Origin: an uncultured Lachnospiraceae bacterium
GTDB taxonomy: Bacteria; Bacillota; Clostridia; Lachnospirales; Lachnospiraceae
Reading direction: 5' to 3'
Assembly: GCA_947631685.1 (NCBI GenBank)
Contig: CANRMI010000015.1
Coordinates: forward strand, 1-53,547
DNA length: 53,547 bases
Below, one piece after another: positions 40,021 through 47,779 of this stretch. The stretch's first letter is position 1. Every line of letters begins with the position of its first letter. The position numbers and the translations under genes were made by a program. The notes below the pieces were generated by a model. The model was given only the letters and a program-made list of their open reading frames with translations, had not been told where the DNA came from and ran no database searches.

Positions 40021-41253
40021 ATGAGTATGACATATGCGCAGGCCAAAGAAAAGCTTTCGGAGTACGGACAGGAACATGTGCTGCGGTATTATGAGGAATT
40101 GTCGGAGAAAGAGAAAGAGGAGTTGCTTTCTCAGATAGAGGGGACTGATTTTTCCCTGACGGCGTCCTGTTCCCACAGGGAGGAACTGGCGAAAAAGGGC
40201 AGGATCACGCCCCTAAAGGCCATGGAGCTGCCGGAGATTGAAGCCCGCGGAGAGGAATTTAAGAAGCTGGGAGAAGAAGCCATCCGGCAGGGAAAAGTAG
40301 GAGCTGTGCTCTTGGCGGGCGGTATGGGCACCCGGCTGGGCTCGGACGCGCCCAAGGGAGTGTATAATATCGGCCTGACTCGGGATGTGTTTATTTTTGA
40401 AAGACTGATCTGCAACCTTTTGGAGGTGGTGGAAAGCACCAAAACCTGGATTCATCTTTTTGTGATGACAAGCGACAAAAACCATGAGGCTACCGCGGCT
40501 TTTTTAAGGGAGCACGATTTCTTCGGCTATAACGGGGAATATGTCCATTTCTTTATGCAGGACATGGCGCCGGCGGCGGACTATAACGGAAAGGTCTACA
40601 TGGAGAGCAGGAGCCGGATTTCCACGTCCCCCAACGGCAACGGGGGCTGGTATGTTTCCATGAAGAGTACGGGCATGTCCCGTATCGTGGAAAAGGCCGG
40701 CATCGAGTGGCTCAATGTATTTGCCGTGGACAATGTGCTCCAGAGGATCGCGGATCCGGTATTTACGGGCGCGGTGCTGCAGGAGAACTGCGACGTGGGC
40801 GCCAAGGTGGTAAGAAAGAACGCGCCGGATGAAAAAGTCGGAGTCATCTGCTTAGAGGACGGCAGGCCCTCCATTGTGGAGTACTACGAGCTGACAAAGG
40901 AGCTTATGGAGGCGAAGGACGAGAAAGGGAACCCAGCCTATAATTTCGGCGTGATCCTCAATTATCTTTTCAGGGTTTCCGCGTTGGACGGACTGTTGGA
41001 AAAGAAGCTGCCCCTCCATGTGGTGGAAAAAAAGATTCCCTATATGGACGAAACCGGCGCTTTGATCAAGCCGGAAGAGCCCAACGGCTATAAATTTGAA
41101 AATCTTGTGCTGGATATGATCCATCAGCTGGAGAGCTGCCTGCCCTTTGAGGTGGTGCGGGAAAGGGAATTTGCCCCTATTAAGAACAAAACGGGAATCG
41201 ATTCCGTGGAGAGCGCGAGAGCGCTGCTCTTACAAAACGGCGTGGAACTTTAG
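40021..41253 (+). CDS. UTP-sugar-1-phosphate uridylyltransferase (UDP-GlcNAc pyrophosphorylase type)
   Basis: A protein of 410 aa. The nucleotide-binding loop is LLAGGMGTRLGSDAPKG (consensus LxxGxGTRLGxxxPKG), followed by HLFVMTSDKNHEAT, FFMQDMAPA and STSPNGNGGWYVSM, as in eukaryotic-type UAP1/UDPGP enzymes, and ENLVLDMIHQLE near the end. It would make UDP-GlcNAc, UDP-GalNAc or UDP-glucose from UTP and a sugar 1-phosphate; the exact sugar cannot be told from motifs. It sits between the glycosyltransferase and galE, suggesting a supply of UDP-sugars for surface glycans. Confidence 0.9.
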   Translation: MSMTYAQAKEKLSEYGQEHVLRYYEELSEKEKEELLSQIEGTDFSLTASCSHREELAKKGRITPLKAMELPEIEARGEEFKKLGEEAIRQGKVGAVLLAGGMGTRLGSDAPKGVYNIGLTRDVFIFERLICNLLEVVESTKTWIHLFVMTSDKNHEATAAFLREHDFFGYNGEYVHFFMQDMAPAADYNGKVYMESRSRISTSPNGNGGWYVSMKSTGMSRIVEKAGIEWLNVFAVDNVLQRIADPVFTGAVLQENCDVGAKVVRKNAPDEKVGVICLEDGRPSIVEYYELTKELMEAKDEKGNPAYNFGVILNYLFRVSALDGLLEKKLPLHVVEKKIPYMDETGALIKPEEPNGYKFENLVLDMIHQLESCLPFEVVREREFAPIKNKTGIDSVESARALLLQNGVEL

Positions 41254-41284
41254 AGTAAAAACGCAGAAGAAAGGAAGATAGAAC

Positions 41285-42304
41285 ATGGCTATTTTAGTAA
41301 CGGGAGGCGCCGGTTATATCGGCAGCCATACGGTAGTGGAACTGCAGAATGCGGGATATGATGTAGTAGTACTGGACAATTTAAGCAACTCCTGTGAGAA
41401 GTCCCTGGAGCGGGTGGCGCAGATCACGGGCAAGTCCGTACCTTTCTATAAGGCGGATATTCTGGATAAGGCGGCTCTGGACGCCATATTGGAAAAGGAA
41501 ACGATTACCGCAGTGATCCATTTCGCGGGATTAAAAGCGGTGCAGGAGTCGGTACAGAAGCCCTGGGAATATTACCACAACAACATTACCGGCACCCTGA
41601 CTCTGGTACAGTCCATGCGGGAACACGGGGTAAAGAACATCATCTTTTCTTCTTCCGCTACCGTGTACGGCACGCCTGCGCAGGTGCCCGTTACGGAGGA
41701 AACGCCCAAGGGGACCTGCACCAATCCCTACGGCTGGACCAAATCCATGCTGGAGCAGATCTTGCAGGACATCCAGTACGCGGATAAAGAGTGGAATGTG
41801 ATCCTGCTGCGTTATTTCAATCCCATTGGCGCCCATAAGAGTGGTCTGATCGGGGAAAATCCCAGCGGCATTCCCAACAACCTGATGCCCTATATCACCC
41901 AGGTGGCGGTGGGCAAGCGCAAGGAACTGGGTGTATTCGGCAACGATTATCCCACGCCGGACGGCACCTGTATAAGGGACTATGTGCACGTAATGGATCT
42001 GGCGGCCGGACATGTCAAGGCCTTAAAGAAAATAGAAGAAAACGCCGGCTTCTGTGTTTATAATCTGGGAACGGGAAAAGGCTCCAGCGTATTGGAGATC
42101 ATAAACAGCTTTGAAAAGGCTACGGGGGTTCATATTCCCTACAGTATCAAACCGAGAAGAGAAGGGGACGTGCCTGAAAATTACGCCAATGTGGAAAAGG
42201 CGGCGAAAGAGCTGGGCTGGAAAGCCCAGTGCCCGGGAATCGAAGAGATGTGCCGGGATTCCTGGCACTGGCAGAGCCAGAATCCCGACGGTTATGGGGA
42301 GTAG
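41285..42304 (+). CDS. galE: UDP-glucose 4-epimerase
   Basis: A protein of 339 aa, the normal GalE length. The NAD-binding loop is VTGGAGYIGSHTVVEL. The catalytic Ser/Thr-Tyr-x3-Lys set is visible as FSSSATVYG and NPYGWTKSMLEQ. The substrate-binding LLRYFNPIGAHKSGLIGE and the C-terminal GDVPENYAN match the family. It interconverts UDP-glucose and UDP-galactose, and possibly the N-acetylated forms. AAGGAAG lies before the ATG. It is the last gene of the nucleotide-sugar group; a GTAGGC/GCCTAC hairpin lies at the end but lacks a U-run. Confidence 0.95.
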   Translation: MAILVTGGAGYIGSHTVVELQNAGYDVVVLDNLSNSCEKSLERVAQITGKSVPFYKADILDKAALDAILEKETITAVIHFAGLKAVQESVQKPWEYYHNNITGTLTLVQSMREHGVKNIIFSSSATVYGTPAQVPVTEETPKGTCTNPYGWTKSMLEQILQDIQYADKEWNVILLRYFNPIGAHKSGLIGENPSGIPNNLMPYITQVAVGKRKELGVFGNDYPTPDGTCIRDYVHVMDLAAGHVKALKKIEENAGFCVYNLGTGKGSSVLEIINSFEKATGVHIPYSIKPRREGDVPENYANVEKAAKELGWKAQCPGIEEMCRDSWHWQSQNPDGYGE

Positions 42305-42313
42305 GCGGTGTGC

Positions 42314-42964
42314 CTACGCCACGTAGCAGTACATAAAGATAAAATGGCAGGCGCTGCCGGCCATGCAGAAGATATGAAAAATCTCATGCGAACCGAAAAA
42401 TGCATGTCTGGAGTTGAAGAGGGGCAGCTTTAAGGCGTAGATGACGCCGCCCACAGTGTAAATGATGCCTCCTGCCAAAAGCCATAAAAAGGCGCCCAGG
42501 GGAAGGGAGGTAAAGAGTCTTCTGAACACGAAGACGCATACCCAGCCCATGGAAATATAAATGATCGAGGAGAACCACTTAGGGCAGGTGATCCAGCAGG
42601 CTTTGATGACCATGCCCGCGATAGCGATGCCCCATACTACGGAAAGCAGAGTATATCCCTCTCTGTCGCCTAACACGATCATACACACCGGCGTATAGGA
42701 GCCTGCGATCAGGACGAAGATCATCATGTGGTCGATCTTGCGGAAGATCCGCAGGGATTTCCCACTGATATTGACGGAATGGTATGCGGTGCTGGCCCCG
42801 TAGAGCAGCACCATGCTCAGCATGAATATGGACATAGCGATAAAGTTTCTACTGCCGGAGGTAACTCCGGCTTTTATTAACAGTGGGACAGCCGCGAAAA
42901 TGGCAAGCATCATACCGATGAAGTGCGTGATCGCGCTGCCCGGTTCCCGAATGGTAATCTGCAT
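42314..42964 (-). CDS. TrhA/PAQR (hemolysin III) family membrane protein
   Basis: A protein of 216 aa with seven membrane segments. The start ITIREPGSAITHFIGMML and ASTAYHSVN, KIDHMMIFVLIAGSYTPV and FGSHEIFHIFCMAGSACHF carry the conserved acidic and histidine residues of PAQR proteins, a likely zinc site. The Escherichia coli TrhA homologue is linked to membrane energetics and fatty-acid homeostasis; the hemolysin name is historical. AAAGGAGG lies before the start. Its upstream region carries a palindrome at 43040-43057. Confidence 0.92.
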   Translation of the reverse strand: MQITIREPGSAITHFIGMMLAIFAAVPLLIKAGVTSGSRNFIAMSIFMLSMVLLYGASTAYHSVNISGKSLRIFRKIDHMMIFVLIAGSYTPVCMIVLGDREGYTLLSVVWGIAIAGMVIKACWITCPKWFSSIIYISMGWVCVFVFRRLFTSLPLGAFLWLLAGGIIYTVGGVIYALKLPLFNSRHAFFGSHEIFHIFCMAGSACHFIFMYCYVA

Positions 42965-42981
42965 GATAAAACCTCCTTTGC

Positions 42982-43088
42982 CATGTAGCTTTGACTTCTT
43001 TCATGGAATTATACGTTAAATGGATTTAAAATTGCGACATGTAGTTTTAAAAACTACGTATTACATAAAAAGATACTACACTACATGG
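42982..43088 (-). promoter_or_regulatory. Palindrome and CATGTAG repeats upstream of the PAQR gene
   Basis: A TATAAT (43013-43008, minus strand) lies about 45 bp upstream of the PAQR start. GTAGTTTT and AAAACTAC form a palindrome at 43041-43057. The heptamer CATGTAG occurs at 42982 and 43038, and its complement CTACATG at 43081. This may be an operator, but no adjacent regulator was found. Confidence 0.35.
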
Positions 43089-43110
43089 ATAGAAATGTCA
43101 ATAGGAGATT

Positions 43111-43377
43111 TTAGTCTTCTTCGATCACCTGCATTTCCATATAATCAAAGGGGATGGGATTGATGAAGCTGTCCTGGGTAAAGCGGACCTTGGAAAAGCG
43201 CCGGAAATCCGATATATTGGATTCCAGCCAGAGCGGATGCTCCAGCTGGAGCTGCAGGCAGGCCTCGTCCAGAGCGTGAAAGACCTTGTGCGTGCGGGTA
43301 TCGCCGCTCTTATCCTCGATGACCGTGTCTTTGATCATGCGGTTGTCTGAAAAAAGCTTGAACCAGAGACGAAACAT
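43111..43377 (-). CDS. Hypothetical conserved small protein
   Basis: A protein of 88 aa without signal or membrane segments. It begins MFRLWFKLF and has an acidic-aromatic end (YMEMQVIEED). The middle KVFHALDEACLQLQLEHPLW is probably helical. Codon use and a GGAGAAG site before the start support a real gene. It lies between the PAQR gene (same strand) and the divergent alarmone synthetase. Function unknown. Confidence 0.6.
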   Translation of the reverse strand: MFRLWFKLFSDNRMIKDTVIEDKSGDTRTHKVFHALDEACLQLQLEHPLWLESNISDFRRFSKVRFTQDSFINPIPFDYMEMQVIEED

Positions 43378-43550
43378 AGGCTTCTCCTTTTTGCTGTCGA
43401 ATATAGGTATTGTCTTATTATAGCAGAAAAATAAAAAATGTCACATAAATTCTTAAATTAATGTTAAAATATTGTCCAAAATATACAAAAAATTTCAAAG
43501 ATGTGGTAAGATAATCTTATCCGAGGTGGGGAATAAGGAGTGATGTTTGC

Positions 43551-44204
43551 ATGGATTACCGGACTTATAAAGACAATGAGGTGGACAGCTGGACAGAAGT
43601 GACTTTTACCTATTCTGCCGCGTTAAAGCAGGTGCAGACCAAAATGGAGATCTTAAACGACGAGTTCCAGCATGTGCACAGATACAATCCCATAGAGCAT
43701 ATCAAGGCCAGGATCAAGACGCCGGAGAGCATTGTCAAGAAGCTCAAAAGACATGGCTATGAGTCCACCATCGCGAATATGATCCAGTATGTCAATGATA
43801 TTGCGGGCATCCGTGTCATCTGCTCTTTCACGTCGGATATTTACCGGATTGCGGATATGATCAGGGAGCAGAAGGACATTCAGGTGCTTTCCGTGAAGGA
43901 CTATATTACTTATCCCAAGGCCAGCGGCTATAAGAGTTACCATATGCTGGTGTCCGTACCCGTATATCTTTCGGACAGGATCGTGGATACCAAGGTGGAG
44001 ATTCAGATCCGTACCGTAGCCATGGATTTCTGGGCCAGTTTAGAGCATAAGATGCACTATAAATTTGAAGGGGCGGCACCGGAACACATCAAAAACGAGC
44101 TGGTGGAATGCGCCAAGCTGGTGTCGGATCTGGATGAGAGGATGCTGCTGTTAAATGAAGAGATTCTGGAGCTGAGTGCTGCAGAAGAGGCCGCTGAAGC
44201 GTAG
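43551..44204 (+). CDS. Small alarmone synthetase, (p)ppGpp synthetase domain only
   Basis: A protein of 217 aa. It contains only the RelA/SpoT synthetase domain: NPIEHIKARIKTPESIVKKL (nucleotide-binding basic helix), NDIAGIRVICSF, YPKASGYKSYHMLVSV and VEIQIRTVAMDFWASLEHKM with the catalytic Glu. Hydrolase, TGS and ACT domains are absent, as in Bacillus RelQ (YjbM). It makes (p)ppGpp, probably in response to envelope stress. GAATAAGGAG lies before the ATG region. Its 3' end overlaps its own terminator hairpin. Confidence 0.93.
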   Translation: MDYRTYKDNEVDSWTEVTFTYSAALKQVQTKMEILNDEFQHVHRYNPIEHIKARIKTPESIVKKLKRHGYESTIANMIQYVNDIAGIRVICSFTSDIYRIADMIREQKDIQVLSVKDYITYPKASGYKSYHMLVSVPVYLSDRIVDTKVEIQIRTVAMDFWASLEHKMHYKFEGAAPEHIKNELVECAKLVSDLDERMLLLNEEILELSAAEEAAEA

Positions 44205-44214
44205 CGGCCTTTTT
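44189..44214 (+). terminator. Intrinsic terminator overlapping the alarmone synthetase stop
   Basis: GGCCGCT (44189-44195) and AGCGGCC (44203-44209) flank a loop that includes the stop codon, followed by TTTTTC. Confidence 0.85.
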
Positions 44215-44245
44215 CTTTTGCCGCGAAGTTCTTTTGCCGCGGAGC

Positions 44246-44332
44246 GCGGCAGGAAATCGGGCGTCAGAATAAAAGCGGCAGGGAATCGGACGCCAGGATA
44301 AAAGCGGCAGGGAAATCGGACGGCAGGGAAAA
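44246..44332 (+). repeat. Three tandem 29-bp repeats in an untranslated region
   Basis: Units beginning GCGGCAGG and containing AATCGG-x-CG-x-CAG and a run of A residues start at 44246, 44275 and 44304. Just upstream CTTTTGCCGCG is duplicated (44215, 44231). The stretch between the terminator and the next gene (44215-44659) holds these repeats, a GCCCCG/CGGGGC hairpin near 44350-44378 and then AT-rich promoter-like sequence; no gene was seen. Confidence 0.7.
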
Positions 44333-44659
44333 GCCCCTGAAAATGAGGAGTGCCCCGATACATCTCTGCACCGGGGCTATTATGAAAAAAATTATCTATG
44401 TGTGTCAAATGAAATGTCACTTGCTTTGTTGTTAAACATAGTATAGCAAGGGAATATGAACAAACTATGAACAACATGTAAAGAAAAGGTAAAATTTACA
44501 AAAAATCAAAAAAATAATGGAAAAAATATGCAAAATGCACAAAAACAGAAGAAAAAATAGGAGAAAAGACCTATCCGGATTTTGTTTTATATTGTAATTT
44601 CCCCGAAAAAATGATAAAATAGGAAAAACCGCAGAAAAAACATATCTGGAGGATGAGTT

Positions 44660-45802
44660 ATGGATACATTTATGGATAAACTGGCACAGAGACTGAATGC
44701 GCAGGAAATCATCAAGGCCAATGTTGCGGCTGAGAACAGCGGAGCGGCAGCGCCGCAGCCACCTCAGAGCCGGGACGCAGAATATGAAGCGGTAATACGG
44801 AAACTGAAAGAAACTGCCGAGCAGTGCGAGCAGGGGGCAGCCGCTCTCACACAGAGCACTGCCAAGGCACAGGAGAGCGTGGCTAAAACGCAGGAATTGA
44901 TGGAAGCCGGTATAGATGGTATCGCGGAGAACGCGGTGCGGACGGCGGAAAGCTTAAATAAGCTGGAAGCGGTAGTGTCCAGAGCGGAAGAGAGTCTGGG
45001 CAGACTGCAGGAAGCGGCCGCCCAGCCCGCGCAGGCACCTGTGGCGCCGGTTATGCCCGTAAGGGAAGCGCCCGATCTTTCACAGGCGCAGACCAGACTG
45101 GATGAGGGCTTGGAGCAGATAAAGACGAGCGCGGAGAGCGTCCGGGAAGATGCCGTGAAAGCGGAGCAGGCGCTGAGCCGTATAGAGGAGAGCCTGACAA
45201 AGACGGAAGAAGCGGCGGATCGTATGGAGGGCAGCAGCGACAGGTTTGAACAGATGCTGCACCGTATGGTGGAGAACACCGTCAAGACGGAAAATACCCT
45301 GGGACGCATGGAAGAAAGCAGCGCCAGCGCGCAGCAGGTACTGGGAAAGATTGCGGAAAATACTGTCAGGACCGAGGACAGCATTGCTAAAGTGGATGCC
45401 GGTATGGACAGGATGGACGCGGGCATCGGCAGGATGGACGAGAACATGTCCAGAATGGAGGAGCTCTTATCCACGGGAATCGCTAAGATCGAAGCTATGC
45501 AGACACAGGGCGGCTCTGCCAATACGGAGGAGCTGCAGGCTCTGCTGGAAGAGCTGAAGAAAGCGCAGGCGGAGCAGTTTGAGCAGTTAAGCGACCATGT
45601 GCACAAGGAAAATGTGAAGGTATACCGGAATGTACAGGCGGCCATGGTGGACGAAAACGGCAAGCAGAACGAGGCCACGGCCAAGACCATTTCTTCTCTG
45701 TCAGGCAAGCTGGGCGCGGTACTGGGCATTTCCGCGGTGGCGCTTTTAGCGTCGGTAGCCGGGCTGGCATTTCAGATACTGGTGTATCTGCATATTATAT
45801 AA
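44660..45802 (+). CDS. Coiled-coil protein with repeated LxRMEES units and C-terminal membrane anchor
   Basis: A protein of 380 aa. Residues about 50-330 are a long heptad-rich coiled coil built of repeated units of about 21 aa of the type VxAEQALSRIEESLTKTEE and VENTVKTENTLGRMEES. A proline-rich break lies at about 118-132 (AAAQPAQAPVAPVMPVRE). A single hydrophobic C-terminal segment (VLGISAVALLASVAGLAF) would anchor it in the membrane with the coiled coil in the cytoplasm. It resembles methyl-accepting or structural coiled-coil proteins only in general form. A CTGGAGGA site lies before the ATG. Function unknown. Confidence 0.6.
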   Translation: MDTFMDKLAQRLNAQEIIKANVAAENSGAAAPQPPQSRDAEYEAVIRKLKETAEQCEQGAAALTQSTAKAQESVAKTQELMEAGIDGIAENAVRTAESLNKLEAVVSRAEESLGRLQEAAAQPAQAPVAPVMPVREAPDLSQAQTRLDEGLEQIKTSAESVREDAVKAEQALSRIEESLTKTEEAADRMEGSSDRFEQMLHRMVENTVKTENTLGRMEESSASAQQVLGKIAENTVRTEDSIAKVDAGMDRMDAGIGRMDENMSRMEELLSTGIAKIEAMQTQGGSANTEELQALLEELKKAQAEQFEQLSDHVHKENVKVYRNVQAAMVDENGKQNEATAKTISSLSGKLGAVLGISAVALLASVAGLAFQILVYLHII

Positions 45803-45826
45803 TTTTAGCTCTTTAGAGGGAACCAA

Positions 45827-46399
45827 ATGGGAAAGCAGATCTGGAGACCGGGAAATATGCTCTATCCCCTGCCGGTGGTGCTGGTCAGCGTAACCGGCGC
45901 AGACGGGGAGAAGAACGTGCTGACGGTGGCGTGGACGGGAACGATATGCAGCGATCCGCCCATGGTATCCGTGTCCGTAAGACCGGAGAGATATTCCTAT
46001 GGGATGCTGAAAGAAACCGGAGAATTTGTGATCAATCTGACCACGGAGGAGCTGGTGTACGCCGTGGATTACTGCGGCGTAAAAAGCGGACGGGATACGG
46101 ATAAATTTAAGGATATGCATCTTACGGCCCTGCCGGCAAAGGAAGTGAAAGCTCCTTTGATCGGGGAAAGCCCGGTGAATATAGAGTGCCGGGTGACGGA
46201 AATAAAGCCCCTGGGCAGCCACGACATGTTTCTGGCCAAGGTGGCCGCGGTGCACGTGCAGGAAGAATATATGGACGGGCAGAAGTTTAAACTGGAGGAT
46301 GCCCATCCGATCGTCTATTCCCATGGAGCGTATTTTTCCCTGGGGCGGCAGCTGGGTACCTTTGGCTACAGTGTAAGAAAAAAGCCGAAGAACGGCTGA
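45827..46399 (+). CDS. Flavin reductase-like (flavoredoxin-type) protein
   Basis: A protein of 190 aa of the flavin reductase-like, FMN-binding split-barrel family. NMLYPLPVVLVSVTGADGEK leads to LTVAWTGTICSDPPMVSVSVRPERYSY, the FMN-contacting block, followed by FVINLTTEELV, and YSHGAYFSLGRQLGTFGYSV at the end. Members bind FMN and transfer electrons or reduce flavin. Upstream spacing to the coiled-coil gene is 24 bp, so a transcript may be shared. Partner oxidoreductase unknown. Confidence 0.88.
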   Translation: MGKQIWRPGNMLYPLPVVLVSVTGADGEKNVLTVAWTGTICSDPPMVSVSVRPERYSYGMLKETGEFVINLTTEELVYAVDYCGVKSGRDTDKFKDMHLTALPAKEVKAPLIGESPVNIECRVTEIKPLGSHDMFLAKVAAVHVQEEYMDGQKFKLEDAHPIVYSHGAYFSLGRQLGTFGYSVRKKPKNG

Positions 46400-46430
46400 A
46401 AAGATAGAAGCAAAATAGAAGAAAGATAGG

Positions 46431-46460
46431 GATGTCAGGAGTGTTTCCTGGCATCTTTTT
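46431..46460 (+). terminator. Intrinsic terminator after the flavin reductase gene
   Basis: GATG-T-CAGGA and TCCTG-G-CATC pair around GTGTT and are followed by TTTTT. It overlaps the 3' end of the convergent dinB gene. Confidence 0.85.
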
Positions 46461-47670
46461 CTTTGCCGGAAAGTTCCGGCAACAGGCTGCCCCGCACAAT
46501 GGAGGAGGAGCCGTAACGGCTGCGGATGGAGTCTAAGGCGGCGTCCAGCTTTTTCTGCTTTTCGTCGGAGATACCGGCGGGATTTGGCTCAAAGAGGGAA
46601 AGCTGAACGGGCTCGCTCTCGGAAACCAGATGGGAGGCACGTACCCCTAACAGGCGTATGGGCTGATGGTTCCAGATAGAGTCAAAGAGAGCAAGGGCTG
46701 TCCGGTAAATAGTGTCCGTGGAAGAGGAAGGGACTTTTAAAATGGTCTGGTGGGAAACCGACTGGAAGGTGGCGTACTTGATCTCCACACAGATAAGACC
46801 AGCGTTTTCGCCGGCTTCCCGCAGGCTCTTCCCCACGGACTCGGAAAGGGAGAGCAGCACTCTGGCGGCTTCTTCCCGTTTTACCGCATCCCGGCTTAAG
46901 GTAGTGGAGGTGCCCACGCCCTTGCGCTTCACAGGTTCGGAGATCACAATGGAATCGTCTATGCCGTTGGCGTAATTCCAGAGCAGCATACCGTGGCTTT
47001 TCAGATGAGAAACTAAAATGGCCGGATCGGACTGCGCTAACTGTCCTATGGTGAGGATCTCCAGCTTCTGCAGTACTTTTACGCTGGAGGCTCCGCACAT
47101 AAACAGGGAAGAAACCGGCAGGGGCCAGAGCTTTTCCCGGATCTCGCTGGAATAGAGGGTGTGGACTTTGTTGGGCTTTTCAAAGTCGGAGGCCATTTTT
47201 GCCAGCACCTTTTTGTTGGAGATACCGATATTGACCGTGAAGCCAAAACGGCGGTAAATTTCGTCTTTTATGGATATTGCCGCCTCTGTGGGGGAAGAAT
47301 ACAGATGGGCGGTAGAAGAAAAGTCCATGTAGCACTCGTCGATGCTGGCCTGCTCAATGTCGGGACAGATGCCGGCTAAGAATGCCATAAGGGCTTTGCT
47401 TTTTTGGGAATACATGGCATGATCGGGAGCGGCCATGGTGAGCTGGGGGCATTTTTTGAACGCGTTTACCACCGGCTCACCGGTCACGATGCCGAAAGCT
47501 TTGGCGGGCAGGGACTTCGCTAGGACTACGCCGTGGCGGCTGCTCATATCGCCGCCGATAATGGCGGGGATCAGACGCAGATCCACGCCGTCGCCCTGCC
47601 TTAGGCGCTCTAAGGCAGTCCAGCTTAAATAAGCGGAATTGACATCAATGTGAAAGATAACAGGCTCCAT
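46435..47670 (-). CDS. dinB: DNA polymerase IV-type Y-family polymerase
   Basis: A protein of 411 aa. The metal-binding aspartate lies in FHIDVNSAYLSW, where the steric-gate position appears to be Tyr. The second acidic motif is QASIDECYMDF, and NIGISNKKVLAKMASDFEKP is the conserved palm-thumb segment. The little-finger domain ends around SLFEPNP, and the C-terminus carries a LPELSGKEKDARKHS tail. It carries out translesion synthesis. It is clearly different from the element-borne polymerase at 2403 and has no peptidase neighbours. A AAAAGGAGG site precedes the ATG. Confidence 0.93.
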   Translation of the reverse strand: MEPVIFHIDVNSAYLSWTALERLRQGDGVDLRLIPAIIGGDMSSRHGVVLAKSLPAKAFGIVTGEPVVNAFKKCPQLTMAAPDHAMYSQKSKALMAFLAGICPDIEQASIDECYMDFSSTAHLYSSPTEAAISIKDEIYRRFGFTVNIGISNKKVLAKMASDFEKPNKVHTLYSSEIREKLWPLPVSSLFMCGASSVKVLQKLEILTIGQLAQSDPAILVSHLKSHGMLLWNYANGIDDSIVISEPVKRKGVGTSTTLSRDAVKREEAARVLLSLSESVGKSLREAGENAGLICVEIKYATFQSVSHQTILKVPSSSTDTIYRTALALFDSIWNHQPIRLLGVRASHLVSESEPVQLSLFEPNPAGISDEKQKKLDAALDSIRSRYGSSSIVRGSLLPELSGKEKDARKHS

Positions 47671-47779
47671 CCGTGGACCTCCTTTTTATCATTATATATC
47701 AGGGAACAATGCCTTTACAACTCAAAAAAATGCTGTTAATATAGTAGTTGTGGTTATTGTTTTACAGTAGGAAAATATT

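Noticed and set aside
44764..45729. A 321-codon minus-strand frame opposite the coiled-coil gene
   Set aside because: Ser/Cys/Ala-rich shadow of the Glu/Lys-rich coiled coil; no start signal.
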